Origin: Ruminiclostridium sp.
GTDB taxonomy: Bacteria; Bacillota; Clostridia; Oscillospirales; Ruminococcaceae
DNA length: 64,000 nucleotides
Direction: 5' to 3'
NCBI GenBank assembly: GCA_017624025.1
Contig: JAGANY010000046.1
Span: 1 to 64,000 of the forward strand
The position numbers were made by a program, and so were the translations under genes. The notes under the pieces are model-generated. The model did not search any database and was not told the DNA's origin. It was given only the letters and a program-made list of their open reading frames with translations. Below are positions 17,888 to 26,369 of the stretch, one piece after another (positions within the stretch are counted from its first letter, which is position 1; each line of letters begins with the position of its first letter).

Positions 17888-20257
17888 TTATAATGTTACT
17901 TTTTCAATCTTCCAGATTTCCTTTGCATAATCGGCAATAGTTCTGTCGGAACTGAACTTGCCGGAGCAAGCCATATTCATCCAGCACTTCTTTGCGAAAG
18001 CAAACTTATCCTTATAATCCTTGTTGAGCTTAAGCTTAGCTTCAACATAGCTTTCAAGGTCACCGATAAGATGGTAATTATCGGGTCTGTGCCAGCTTGC
18101 ACCGTCCATAAGAGAGAAGTAAAGCTCACGGAAAATTCCTGTACCGCCGTCGCTTACTGTACCGTCAATAAGTGTTCTTACTACTCTTCCTATCTTTTCG
18201 TTTTCTTCAACAAGATAACGAGGATCGTATATCTTCATAATCTCTTCGAGGTCTTCAACTGTTGCACCGAAGATATAGTTGTTTTCCTTGCCTGCTTCTT
18301 CAACGATTTCAACATTTGCACCATCAAGAGTACCTAAGGTAACTGTACCGTTAAGCATAAACTTCATATTACCTGTACCGCTGGCTTCTGTACCTGCTGT
18401 TGAGATCTGTTCGGAAACGTCGGCTGCTGTAACGAGCTTTTCAGCATAGGAAACACGGTAGTTCTGTACGAAAACAACTTTTAATAAATCCTTAGTTGCA
18501 GGGTCGCTGTTTACAAGCTTGCCTATTTCATTGATATACTTTATGATACCCTTTGCTCTTCTGTAGCCGGGAGCGGATTTTGCACCGAAAATAAATGTTG
18601 TGGGGTGGAAATCCTTTATTGAACCGTCTTTGATTCCGAAGTAAATATAAAGGATACCGAAAGCGTTTAAAAGCTGTCTCTTATATTCGTGGAGACGCTT
18701 TATCTGAATATCAAAAATGCTGTCAGGGTTAACCTCAATGCCCTCGTGCTCCTTTATATATTCAGCAAGCTGAAGCTTCTTTGTACGCTTAATATCCATA
18801 AAACGCTGAAGCTCATTCTTATTATCAGCAAACCATTTAAGCTTCTGTAACTGGTCTAAATCGGTCTTCCATTCATCGCCCTTGTTAAGCTCGGTAATAA
18901 GAGCGGAAAGCTCCTTGTTGCAAAGTGCTATCCAACGTCTCGGAGTAATACCGTTGGTCTTATTCTGGAACTTTTCGGGATAAAGCTCGTACCATTCCTT
19001 AAGTGCGTCATTCTTTAAGATTTCAGTATGGATAGCAGCAACACCATTTACATAGGTTGAACAGTAGATTGCCATTTTAGCCATATGAATAAGGTCTCCG
19101 GAAATCATCTTAAGGTCGTAGATTTCGCTCTGAAGCTTACCAGCCTTATACATTTCTCCGATAAATGCTTCATTAATCTGGAGAATTATCTCGTAAATTC
19201 TCGGAACGACTTCCTTAACGATATCTATGCTCCACTTTTCAAGAGCTTCAGCCATAATAGTATGGTTTGTATAGTTGAAAGTCTTCTTTGCAATCTCAAG
19301 AGCCTCGAAGAAACCGAAGCCTTCTTCGTCAACAAGCACACGGATAAGCTCGGGGATAGAAATTACAGGGTGTGTATCATTAAGCTGGATAGTAACCTTT
19401 TCATAGAACTTCTTAAGGTCATATCCGCTTTCCTTATGCTTCTTTACAATATCCTGTACAGAAGCGGAAGAGAAGAAATATTCCTGCTTAAGACGGAGAA
19501 TCTTACCTTCTCTTGTGTCATCGTTAGGATAAAGAACACGGGAAATATCTTCTGCTCTTCTCTGTTCCTTACAAGCTTCATCATATTTCTGGTCATTAAA
19601 AAGACCGAAATCGAATTCCTTCACAGGTTCAGCCTGCCAAAGACGAAGTGTGCTTATATGCTTTGTGCCGTATGCTACGATAGGCATATCATAAGGTACA
19701 GCCTTTACGACCTGGTCGCCGTAAGTAACAGTAACAATATCTGTATTTATACGCTTGCTCCAGGGATCGCCGTATTCTGTCCAGTTATCAGCATCTTCAC
19801 ACTGGAAACCATCCTTTATTGACTGCTTGAAAAGGCCGTATTTATAACGGATTCCATAACCGTCAAGGGGAAGATCAAGAGTTGCGGCACTGTCTAAAAA
19901 GCAGGCTGCAAGGCGTCCGAGACCGCCGTTACCTAAAGCAGCGTCTTCTATTTCCTCAAGGTCTGAAAGATTTACGCCGATTTCATCAAGGGCAGAGCGT
20001 ACTTCTTCCTCTATACCAAGGCAGAGAAGATTATTATAAACAGCACGTCCTACTAAAAACTCCATTGAAAAATAGCAGGCACGACGATTAGCCTGGTGAG
20101 CTTTCTTGCTTTTTGCCCAATCATCGCCGATTCCCTGCATAACTGCACGGGACACTGCATCGTGAATCTGTGGTGCTGTTGCTTTATTCGCTTCAACACC
20201 GTAATCTTCAGAAAGAATCTTATTGAATTCCTTTAAAAATGCTTCTTTTGAAAACAT
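17888..20257 (-). CDS. glgP: Glycogen/maltodextrin phosphorylase
   Basis: A 789-residue PLP-dependent phosphorylase that releases glucose-1-phosphate from alpha-1,4-glucans. The PLP-lysine motif is EASGTGNMKFMLNG, preceded by SYAEKLVTAADVSEQ and followed by GTLDGANVE, all diagnostic. The N-terminal part contains GNGGLGRLAACFLDS. Length is normal for the bacterial enzyme, and the N-terminal regulatory extension of eukaryotic forms is absent. The gene is alone, with its own terminator, and other glycogen genes are not nearby. Confidence 0.96.
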   Translation of the reverse strand: MFSKEAFLKEFNKILSEDYGVEANKATAPQIHDAVSRAVMQGIGDDWAKSKKAHQANRRACYFSMEFLVGRAVYNNLLCLGIEEEVRSALDEIGVNLSDLEEIEDAALGNGGLGRLAACFLDSAATLDLPLDGYGIRYKYGLFKQSIKDGFQCEDADNWTEYGDPWSKRINTDIVTVTYGDQVVKAVPYDMPIVAYGTKHISTLRLWQAEPVKEFDFGLFNDQKYDEACKEQRRAEDISRVLYPNDDTREGKILRLKQEYFFSSASVQDIVKKHKESGYDLKKFYEKVTIQLNDTHPVISIPELIRVLVDEEGFGFFEALEIAKKTFNYTNHTIMAEALEKWSIDIVKEVVPRIYEIILQINEAFIGEMYKAGKLQSEIYDLKMISGDLIHMAKMAIYCSTYVNGVAAIHTEILKNDALKEWYELYPEKFQNKTNGITPRRWIALCNKELSALITELNKGDEWKTDLDQLQKLKWFADNKNELQRFMDIKRTKKLQLAEYIKEHEGIEVNPDSIFDIQIKRLHEYKRQLLNAFGILYIYFGIKDGSIKDFHPTTFIFGAKSAPGYRRAKGIIKYINEIGKLVNSDPATKDLLKVVFVQNYRVSYAEKLVTAADVSEQISTAGTEASGTGNMKFMLNGTVTLGTLDGANVEIVEEAGKENNYIFGATVEDLEEIMKIYDPRYLVEENEKIGRVVRTLIDGTVSDGGTGIFRELYFSLMDGASWHRPDNYHLIGDLESYVEAKLKLNKDYKDKFAFAKKCWMNMACSGKFSSDRTIADYAKEIWKIEKVTL

Positions 20258-20341
20258 ATCTTTTTCCCTTTCAATTTATATTTAATGACTTTAATAGTAT
20301 AACATATTTTGGCTTAAAATGCAACGGTTTACACATTTGTT

Positions 20342-20863
20342 TTAATTATTTTGCTTGTTTATAACAGATTTAAGCTTCTTAGATATAAAAAAAGCTGAAA
20401 TAACACAGAAAATGTCCTTTGGGATATATGGAAGCGATGCCAGTAAAAATGCTCCGCTGAAATTATCCGAATATACTCCGAACCATACGATACCCGTTAT
20501 ATGACAAATCATTAATCCGACAACGCCGTACAAAATACTAGTAAGAGTTTTACTTGTTTTTATACCACAAAAAATTGCCAATGGTATAAAACCAAAGATA
20601 AAGCCTCCCGTTAAATCAAATAACGCTCCCAAGCCCCCTCTGAATGAAGAGAAAACAGGCAGACCTATAGCTCCCATAAGAATATATATCAGTACCGATA
20701 TTGAAGCCTTTTTTGAGCCGAGAAAATAGCCTGTAAGAGATACAATAAACGTTTGCAAAGTCAAGGGAACACCTATAGGAATGGGAACAGAAATCAGGGA
20801 TATAACAGCTATTATTGCTGAAAAAACCCCTATAAGAACTATATTATAGGTCTTTTCCCTCAT
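20342..20863 (-). CDS. bioY: Biotin transporter BioY
   Basis: A 173-residue, six-helix membrane protein, the substrate-binding S component of biotin ECF transporters. Family features are VPIPIGVPLTLQTFIVSLTG near residue 30 and YILMGAIGLPVF. Its start overlaps the stop of birA by 4 bases (ATGA), so the two are coupled. Energising ECF ATPases are not in the window and would be supplied from elsewhere. The pairing with birA supports biotin as the substrate. Confidence 0.93.
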   Translation of the reverse strand: MREKTYNIVLIGVFSAIIAVISLISVPIPIGVPLTLQTFIVSLTGYFLGSKKASISVLIYILMGAIGLPVFSSFRGGLGALFDLTGGFIFGFIPLAIFCGIKTSKTLTSILYGVVGLMICHITGIVWFGVYSDNFSGAFLLASLPYIPKDIFCVISAFFISKKLKSVINKQNN

Positions 20864-21837
20864 TTTATGATACCGCCTTTTACAAGCTGTACCTCTCCGG
20901 AAGAAAAAGCTTCGGTTTCGCCGTTATCGAGCCTTACAAGAAGCCTCATTTCATCGTCAATACCCGTAACCTCACCGTCAAACAATTCATTTCCTCTTGA
21001 AAAGGTTATTTCCTTACCGATAAGCATCGAACGGTTTCTGTATTCAGAAAGAAAACTCTTTGAGCGAAGATTTTCGTAATAGCTGAAGAATATATTGAGA
21101 AATTCAGCAGCAATAAACGCTCTTAAATCATCCTTTTTATTACTTACTGAACCGGCAATATTCTTTAATTCGTCGGGAAATTCGTCTGTTATTAGATTAA
21201 TTCCGATACCGAGGACGGCGTAATTAAGCCGTCTGCTTTCAAAGTCCATTGAAGCTTCGGTAAGTATTCCGCATACTTTCTTCCCGTTAAGATAAATATC
21301 GTTTACCCATTTTATTTCCGTCTTTACGCCTGTTTTATCTATCGCTTCGGAAGCCGCAACTGCTGCACAGGCGGTTATAAAAAGAGACTCCTCCGGCGAA
21401 AAATCGGGTCTTAAAAGAATACTCATATACAGCCCCGTATCTTTTGGAGAATAAAAGCTTCTGCCGAGCCTTCCACGCCCCTCAGTCTGTTCAAGAGCTA
21501 TAAGTACTGTTCCCTCGCTTCCGCCTTTTTCTCCGACTGCTTTAAGTTCAGTATTTGTAGAGCCCACAACAGGTACTACCGTAACATTAAGTTTTTCTCG
21601 AAGAGCGTCATTAAGCTGTGAGCATACTAAACTGCTTGTAAAGACGTTGCTTTTTTCTGAAAGACAGTATCCTTTATTTGTAACAGCAGATATAATATAA
21701 CCTTCAGTTTTAAGCGACTTTATTGCTTTCCATACTGCATTTCTCGTTACATTAAGCTTTTCGGATATTTCTTCGCCGGAAATAAAGCTTCCTTTATTCT
21801 TTTCAAGTATTTCAAGTGTTTTTTCCTTAACTGTCAT
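20860..21837 (-). CDS. birA: Bifunctional biotin-protein ligase / biotin operon repressor
   Basis: A 325-residue BirA. It has an N-terminal winged helix (about 1-65; ISGEEISEKLNVTRNAVWKA), a catalytic domain with TEGRGRLGRSFYSP (biotinyl-AMP loop) and KWVNDIYLNGKKVCGILTEA, and a C-terminal SH3-like domain (about 275-325). It attaches biotin to acceptor proteins such as carboxylases. The HTH domain suggests it also represses biotin genes, probably including bioY. No clear BirA operator palindrome was seen around its promoter. Confidence 0.95.
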   Translation of the reverse strand: MTVKEKTLEILEKNKGSFISGEEISEKLNVTRNAVWKAIKSLKTEGYIISAVTNKGYCLSEKSNVFTSSLVCSQLNDALREKLNVTVVPVVGSTNTELKAVGEKGGSEGTVLIALEQTEGRGRLGRSFYSPKDTGLYMSILLRPDFSPEESLFITACAAVAASEAIDKTGVKTEIKWVNDIYLNGKKVCGILTEASMDFESRRLNYAVLGIGINLITDEFPDELKNIAGSVSNKKDDLRAFIAAEFLNIFFSYYENLRSKSFLSEYRNRSMLIGKEITFSRGNELFDGEVTGIDDEMRLLVRLDNGETEAFSSGEVQLVKGGIIK

Positions 21838-21862
21838 ATCGCATCTCCTTATTTATGCAGAT

Positions 21863-21891
21863 ATTATACCATACCGCCAAAACATTGTCAA
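21863..21891 (-). promoter_or_regulatory. Promoter of birA-bioY
   Basis: On the minus strand, TTGACA (21891-21886) and TATAAT (21868-21863) are separated by 17 bases. Both boxes are perfect. Confidence 0.8.
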
Positions 21892-21929
21892 CCAAAAGCA
21901 ATAACTAAGGTGACAATAAACATAAAAGA

Positions 21930-21955
21930 ACAACCGTACATTTCTGCACGGTTGT
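21930..21955 (-). terminator. Terminator of glnA
   Basis: ACAACCGT and ACGGTTGT form a stem with a 10-base loop. On the minus strand a TTCTTTT tract follows, just past the glnA stop. Confidence 0.7.
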
Positions 21956-21963
21956 CTGTTATA

Positions 21964-23388
21964 TTAAAGATTGAAATACTTATCGAATTCAGCGGGATGA
22001 GGAATCTTGGATAATTCAAAGCATTCCTTTCTCTTGTTTGCGATAAATGTCTTGATAAGCTGTTCAGGGAATACACCGCCTGCTGTGAGGTAATCGTGGT
22101 CAGCTTCGAGAGCGTCAAGAGCAGCGTCGAGTGTTGTAGGAAGCGAAGAAAGCTTAGCCTTTTCTTCGTCGGAAAGCTTATAGAGGTTAAAGTCATAGGG
22201 ACCCCAACCATTAGCGTGAGGATCGATCTTATTCTTTACACCGTCAAGACCAGCCATAAGAATAGCTGCATAAGCAAGATAGGGGTTACAAGTAGCATCG
22301 GGGTTACGGATTTCGAAACGTCTTAACTTAGGAGTCTTAGCATAAGCAGGAATACGGATAACCGCACTTCTGTTGGATGTAGCGTAACCAACGGTTACAG
22401 GAGCTTCAAAGCCGGGAATAAGACGCTTAAAGGAGTTTGTGCTGGGGTTTGTGATTGCACAAAGAGAAGAAATATGCTTTAAGAGACCGCCCATAAAGTA
22501 ATGTGCTGTTTCGCTTAAGTGTGAATAACCGTTATCATCAGAGAATACAGGTTCGCCGTCCTTAAGTAAAAGCATATGAACGTGCATACCATTACCCGCT
22601 TCACCGTAAACAGGCTTAGGCATAAAGGTCGCAACCTTTCCGTACTTAAGAGCAGTATTATGGATAATATACTTAATCATCATTGTTGCGTCAGCCATCT
22701 TGGACATCTGACCTAACATAGGTTCGATTTCAAACTGACCTGCTGCACCAACTTCAGGATGATGATACTTGATCGGAATACCTGCCTTCTGCATTTCGAT
22801 ACACATTTCAGAACGGCATTCATAGGATGTATCGAAAGGCTTAGCAATATGGTAGTTCTTCTGATGTGCAACTACACAGCCCTTGCCTTCTGTATCGCTG
22901 TTCCAGTAAGCCTGGGATGTATCAACGTGCATACTGATCTTTTCGGGAGTTACGGACCAGCCGGCGTTATCAAAAAGATGGAATTCAAATTCGGGAAGAA
23001 TAAGCATTGTATCTGCAATGCCTGTGTCCTTCATATACTGTTCAGCGGCGAGAACAATGTTTCTCGGATACTGGTCGAGAGGACGGTTTTCGGGATAATC
23101 GATAACCATAGCATTACCTGTGATAGATAATGTAGGAACGGAGCAGAAGGGGTCAACAAGTGCTGTATCAAGGTCGGGGATAAATACCATATCGCTCTTT
23201 TCAACTACTGCATAACCGTAGTTAGAAGCATCAAAACCGATACCATCCTTAAGAGTATCCTCGTTAAACTGACCAGCAGGAATAGTAACGTGACGGAACT
23301 GTCCGTTAATATCAACGATTTTAAAGTCGATCATCTGGATATCATTATCCTTGATCATAGCCATAAGCTCTTGTACTGTTCTTGCCAT
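21964..23388 (-). CDS. glnA: Glutamine synthetase, type I
   Basis: A 474-residue GSI that makes glutamine from glutamate and ammonia. Active-site blocks are LPEFEFHLFD, HHPEVGAAGQFEIE, ATFMPKP, GNGMHVHM, NPSTNSFKRL and NRSAVIRIP. The length and the C-terminal DFNLYKLSDEEKAK segment resemble the GSI-beta subgroup, which has a tyrosine at the position adenylylated in enteric bacteria, rather than the roughly 444-residue form of Bacillus. The start has GGAGG. It is monocistronic with its own terminator. Confidence 0.95.
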   Translation of the reverse strand: MARTVQELMAMIKDNDIQMIDFKIVDINGQFRHVTIPAGQFNEDTLKDGIGFDASNYGYAVVEKSDMVFIPDLDTALVDPFCSVPTLSITGNAMVIDYPENRPLDQYPRNIVLAAEQYMKDTGIADTMLILPEFEFHLFDNAGWSVTPEKISMHVDTSQAYWNSDTEGKGCVVAHQKNYHIAKPFDTSYECRSEMCIEMQKAGIPIKYHHPEVGAAGQFEIEPMLGQMSKMADATMMIKYIIHNTALKYGKVATFMPKPVYGEAGNGMHVHMLLLKDGEPVFSDDNGYSHLSETAHYFMGGLLKHISSLCAITNPSTNSFKRLIPGFEAPVTVGYATSNRSAVIRIPAYAKTPKLRRFEIRNPDATCNPYLAYAAILMAGLDGVKNKIDPHANGWGPYDFNLYKLSDEEKAKLSSLPTTLDAALDALEADHDYLTAGGVFPEQLIKTFIANKRKECFELSKIPHPAEFDKYFNL

Positions 23389-23545
23389 AGAAACCTCCGG
23401 TTTTTTACAATTTTACTGTTGTTTACATAACAACTGACAAAATCATTATATCACAATCAATGTTAAATTGCAACAAAAATATTCAAATTTGTGTAAAAAA
23501 ATGTAATATTTTGTCATTGATATACAGAAAAGGAATATAAAAGTT

Positions 23546-23571
23546 ATGCCGTGTCAACAATGACACGGCAT
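23546..23571 (-). terminator. Terminator of the queuosine operon
   Basis: ATGCCGTGTCA at 23546-23556 pairs perfectly with TGACACGGCAT at 23561-23571. It lies immediately after the tgt stop. Confidence 0.75.
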
Positions 23572-23574
23572 TTA

Positions 23575-24708
23575 TTATTTTCTCTTCTGTGCAAGTAAGG
23601 GCGAGTAATGATTGCGAAAATCCTCGAAACAATCGTTATCGAGAGCATCGCGAATCTTTTCCATAAGCGTATTATAGAAATAAAGATTGTGCTGAACAGC
23701 AAGTCTGCCTGCAAGGGTTTCTCCGCTCTTGAAAAGATGACGGATATATGAACGAGAGAAGTTACGGCAGGTAGGACAGTCACATTCTTCATCGATAGGC
23801 TTATCATCAAGAGTATAACAGTTATTTGTAAGGTGGGTAATTCCCTGCCAGGTAAATACTGTAGCGTGACGTGCGTTACGGCTTGGCATAACACAGTCAA
23901 ACATATCTATACCCCTGTAAACCCCTTCGATAATATTTGTAGGAGTTCCCACGCCCATAAGATAACGAGGCTTATCCACAGGTGCATACGGGAGAACAGC
24001 ATCGAGGATATGGTACATAACCTCAGCAGGCTCTCCTACAGCAAGACCGCCCACAGCGTAACCATCAAGGTCGAGCTTAGCAATATCCTGCATATGCTTT
24101 ATACGTAAATCGTCAAAGGTTGCACCCTGGTTGATACCGAAAAGCATCTGCTTTTTATTGATTGTTTCGGGAAGAGAGTTAAGACGCTCCATTTCCGCCT
24201 TGCAGCGAATAAGCCAGCGTGTTGTACGTTCAACAGATTCCTTCGCATAATCATACTTTGCAGGATTCTCTACGCACTCATCGAAAGCCATTGCAATTGT
24301 AGAAGCTAAATGAGACTGAATCTGCATACTTTCTTCGGGTCCCATAAATATCTTTTTTCCGTCAACGTGGGAGCTGAAATAAACGCCCTCTTCCTTTATC
24401 TTACGGAGCTTCGCAAGAGAAAAGACCTGAAATCCGCCGCTATCGGTAAGAATAGGCTTGTCCCAGTTCATAAATTTATGGAGACCGCCCATTTTATAAA
24501 TTACATCATCTCCCGGACGTACGTGAAGATGATAAGTGTTACAAAGTTCAACCTGGCACTTCAGATCCTTTAAATCGAGAGAGGATATACCGCCTTTAAT
24601 TGCAGCGGAAGTACCGACATTCATAAAAAAAGGAGCCTGGATAACACCGTGAGGAGTATGGAACTCTCCACGACGAGCAAGTCCTTCCTGTTTAAGTAAT
24701 TTATACAT
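23575..24708 (-). CDS. tgt: tRNA-guanine transglycosylase
   Basis: A 377-residue enzyme that exchanges G34 for preQ1 in tRNAs with GUN anticodons, a step of queuosine synthesis. Motifs are TDSGGFQVFSL (active-site Asp), GVGTPTNIIEGV, MPSRNARH and the zinc site CDCPTC with downstream Cys/His in YIRHLF. The start follows GGAGAA. It is in an operon with queA, separated by a small membrane protein gene. Confidence 0.96.
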   Translation of the reverse strand: MYKLLKQEGLARRGEFHTPHGVIQAPFFMNVGTSAAIKGGISSLDLKDLKCQVELCNTYHLHVRPGDDVIYKMGGLHKFMNWDKPILTDSGGFQVFSLAKLRKIKEEGVYFSSHVDGKKIFMGPEESMQIQSHLASTIAMAFDECVENPAKYDYAKESVERTTRWLIRCKAEMERLNSLPETINKKQMLFGINQGATFDDLRIKHMQDIAKLDLDGYAVGGLAVGEPAEVMYHILDAVLPYAPVDKPRYLMGVGTPTNIIEGVYRGIDMFDCVMPSRNARHATVFTWQGITHLTNNCYTLDDKPIDEECDCPTCRNFSRSYIRHLFKSGETLAGRLAVQHNLYFYNTLMEKIRDALDNDCFEDFRNHYSPLLAQKRK

Positions 24709-24718
24709 ACTATTTCTC

Positions 24719-25252
24719 CTATTCCTTTATTCTGTTTGTATATGTATTTTTTATGCAGGTTACAACGACATAAACTAAAAACGCATCAGCAACAAGCGCG
24801 ATAAAACCTGTAATAGTGCTATAAAAGAAGAACAGCGAATAACCAATGCAAAGACTGCTTGTTGTTATAAGAGTAACTGCCATAAAAATACGGTAGCATA
24901 TCAAACTTTCATTACTTTTATTGCTGAAAATGATTCTTGCAAATATAGTCTGTACAAAAACTATGACTGCTATGAACATAGGTATATAAAAAAGCTGAAA
25001 CTTTAAGATAAAATCACCTATTGAACCTACCTTATAAACAACTTTTTCGATACTGTCAATGATTTTTTCTAAACCAGCCGGTCTTTCTCTGAACACAGAA
25101 TCCAGAATTTCAGCATACTTTTCTATTTTTGCTGTAAAAGGCAGCTTCAAGAAATATGACAATGCCACAAGGACCAAAAATAAAACCACCACAAACAATA
25201 AAATAAAATTGTAGTTTACAGGACGCTTAGCCCACGTTTTAAATTTCTCCAC
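24719..25252 (-). CDS. Membrane protein of unknown function between queA and tgt
   Basis: A 177-residue protein with about four predicted membrane helices: one near 17-36, one near 88-105, and a pair in the last 65 residues. A roughly 45-residue soluble loop lies between the first two. It starts with GTG at 25252, with GGAGG five bases upstream. It sits in the place where yajC often stands in queA-tgt operons, but it does not look like YajC. It is probably co-transcribed with both neighbours. I do not recognise the family. Confidence 0.65.
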   Translation of the reverse strand: MEKFKTWAKRPVNYNFILLFVVVLFLVLVALSYFLKLPFTAKIEKYAEILDSVFRERPAGLEKIIDSIEKVVYKVGSIGDFILKFQLFYIPMFIAVIVFVQTIFARIIFSNKSNESLICYRIFMAVTLITTSSLCIGYSLFFFYSTITGFIALVADAFLVYVVVTCIKNTYTNRIKE

Positions 25253-25267
25253 TTGTTCCTCCGATTA

Positions 25268-26296
25268 TCAGCTTATGAACATCGAATCTCCGAATGAGAA
25301 AAATCTGTATCTTTCAGCAATAGCCGTTTCATAAGCGTTAAATGTCTTTTCTTTTCCTAAGAATGCACTTACAAGCATAATAAGCGTACTTTCGGGGAGA
25401 TGGAAATTAGTAATAAGACCGTCGATAACCTTAAATTTATATCCGGGATAAATAAAAATGCCTGTATCGTGTGAGCAAGCAACTATCTCTCCGTTTTCAC
25501 AAAGACCCGCTGCAGCTTCAAGAGTACGGCAGCTTGTTGTACCGACAGCGATTACTCTTCCGCCTCTCGCCTTACATTCCTTTATCTTTTCGGCTGTTTC
25601 TTCGGGAATTGAGAAGTGCTCAACGTGCATTTTATGGTCAAGGATATTATCCTCCTTTACGGGACGGAATGTGCCTAATCCTACGTGCAGTGTTACATAG
25701 GCTGTATCAACGCCCTTTGCACGTATTTTTTCGAAAACACTGTCTGTAAAATGAAGACCGGCAGTAGGTGCGGCGGCTGAACCCGTTTCGTTGCAATAAA
25801 TAGTGTTATATCTGTCCTTATCCTTAAGCTTTTCGGTTATATAGGGAGGCAACGGCATCTGGCCCACACGGTCAAGAATGTCAAAGAATATACCGTCATA
25901 TTCAAACTTTACGATTCGGTTACCGTCCTCGAGGACTTCAATGACTTCCGCCGAAAGTTCATCGGAAAACTTTACTCTTGCCCCCTCTTTAAGTCTTCTT
26001 CCGGGACGTACAATCGTCTCCCAAGTATCCTGTGAATGCTGTTTTAAAAGAAGGAACTCACAGGCTACGGTTGAGTCGTACTTTATTCCCATTATTCTTG
26101 CGGGAAAAACCTTTGAATCGTTCATAACCAGCAAATCTCCGGAACGAAGATATTCCGAGAGATTATAGAAGTTATCGTGGATTATTTCGCCGCTTTCACG
26201 GTCGATTTTCATAAGACGAGAGCTGTCACGGGGCTCTAAAGGAGTCTGTGCAATAAGCTCCTCGGGTAAATCATAAAAGAAATCAGATTTAAGCAT
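25268..26296 (-). CDS. queA: S-adenosylmethionine:tRNA ribosyltransferase-isomerase
   Basis: A 342-residue enzyme that converts preQ1 in tRNA to epoxyqueuosine using the ribosyl part of SAM. Visible blocks are YDLPEELIAQTPLEPRDSS, DLLVMNDSKVFPAR, AAPTAGLHFT and the C-terminal NFHLPESTLIMLVSAF. The start at 26296 is chosen because GAAAGG precedes it. An in-frame ATG at 26329 is unsupported. It is the first gene of the queA-membrane protein-tgt operon. Confidence 0.96.
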   Translation of the reverse strand: MLKSDFFYDLPEELIAQTPLEPRDSSRLMKIDRESGEIIHDNFYNLSEYLRSGDLLVMNDSKVFPARIMGIKYDSTVACEFLLLKQHSQDTWETIVRPGRRLKEGARVKFSDELSAEVIEVLEDGNRIVKFEYDGIFFDILDRVGQMPLPPYITEKLKDKDRYNTIYCNETGSAAAPTAGLHFTDSVFEKIRAKGVDTAYVTLHVGLGTFRPVKEDNILDHKMHVEHFSIPEETAEKIKECKARGGRVIAVGTTSCRTLEAAAGLCENGEIVACSHDTGIFIYPGYKFKVIDGLITNFHLPESTLIMLVSAFLGKEKTFNAYETAIAERYRFFSFGDSMFIS

Positions 26297-26369
26297 TAAA
26301 AGACCTTTCTCATTAACATTGCCGCACATTAACCAGGTTACACTGTAATATGCGGCAAGTAATATTTTA

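Noticed and set aside
26319..26358. Hairpin TTGCCGCA...TGCGGCAA between the chemoreceptor and queA
   Set aside because: Stem is good but the loop is 24 bases long and the T-tract on the minus strand is weak; not confident enough for a terminator.
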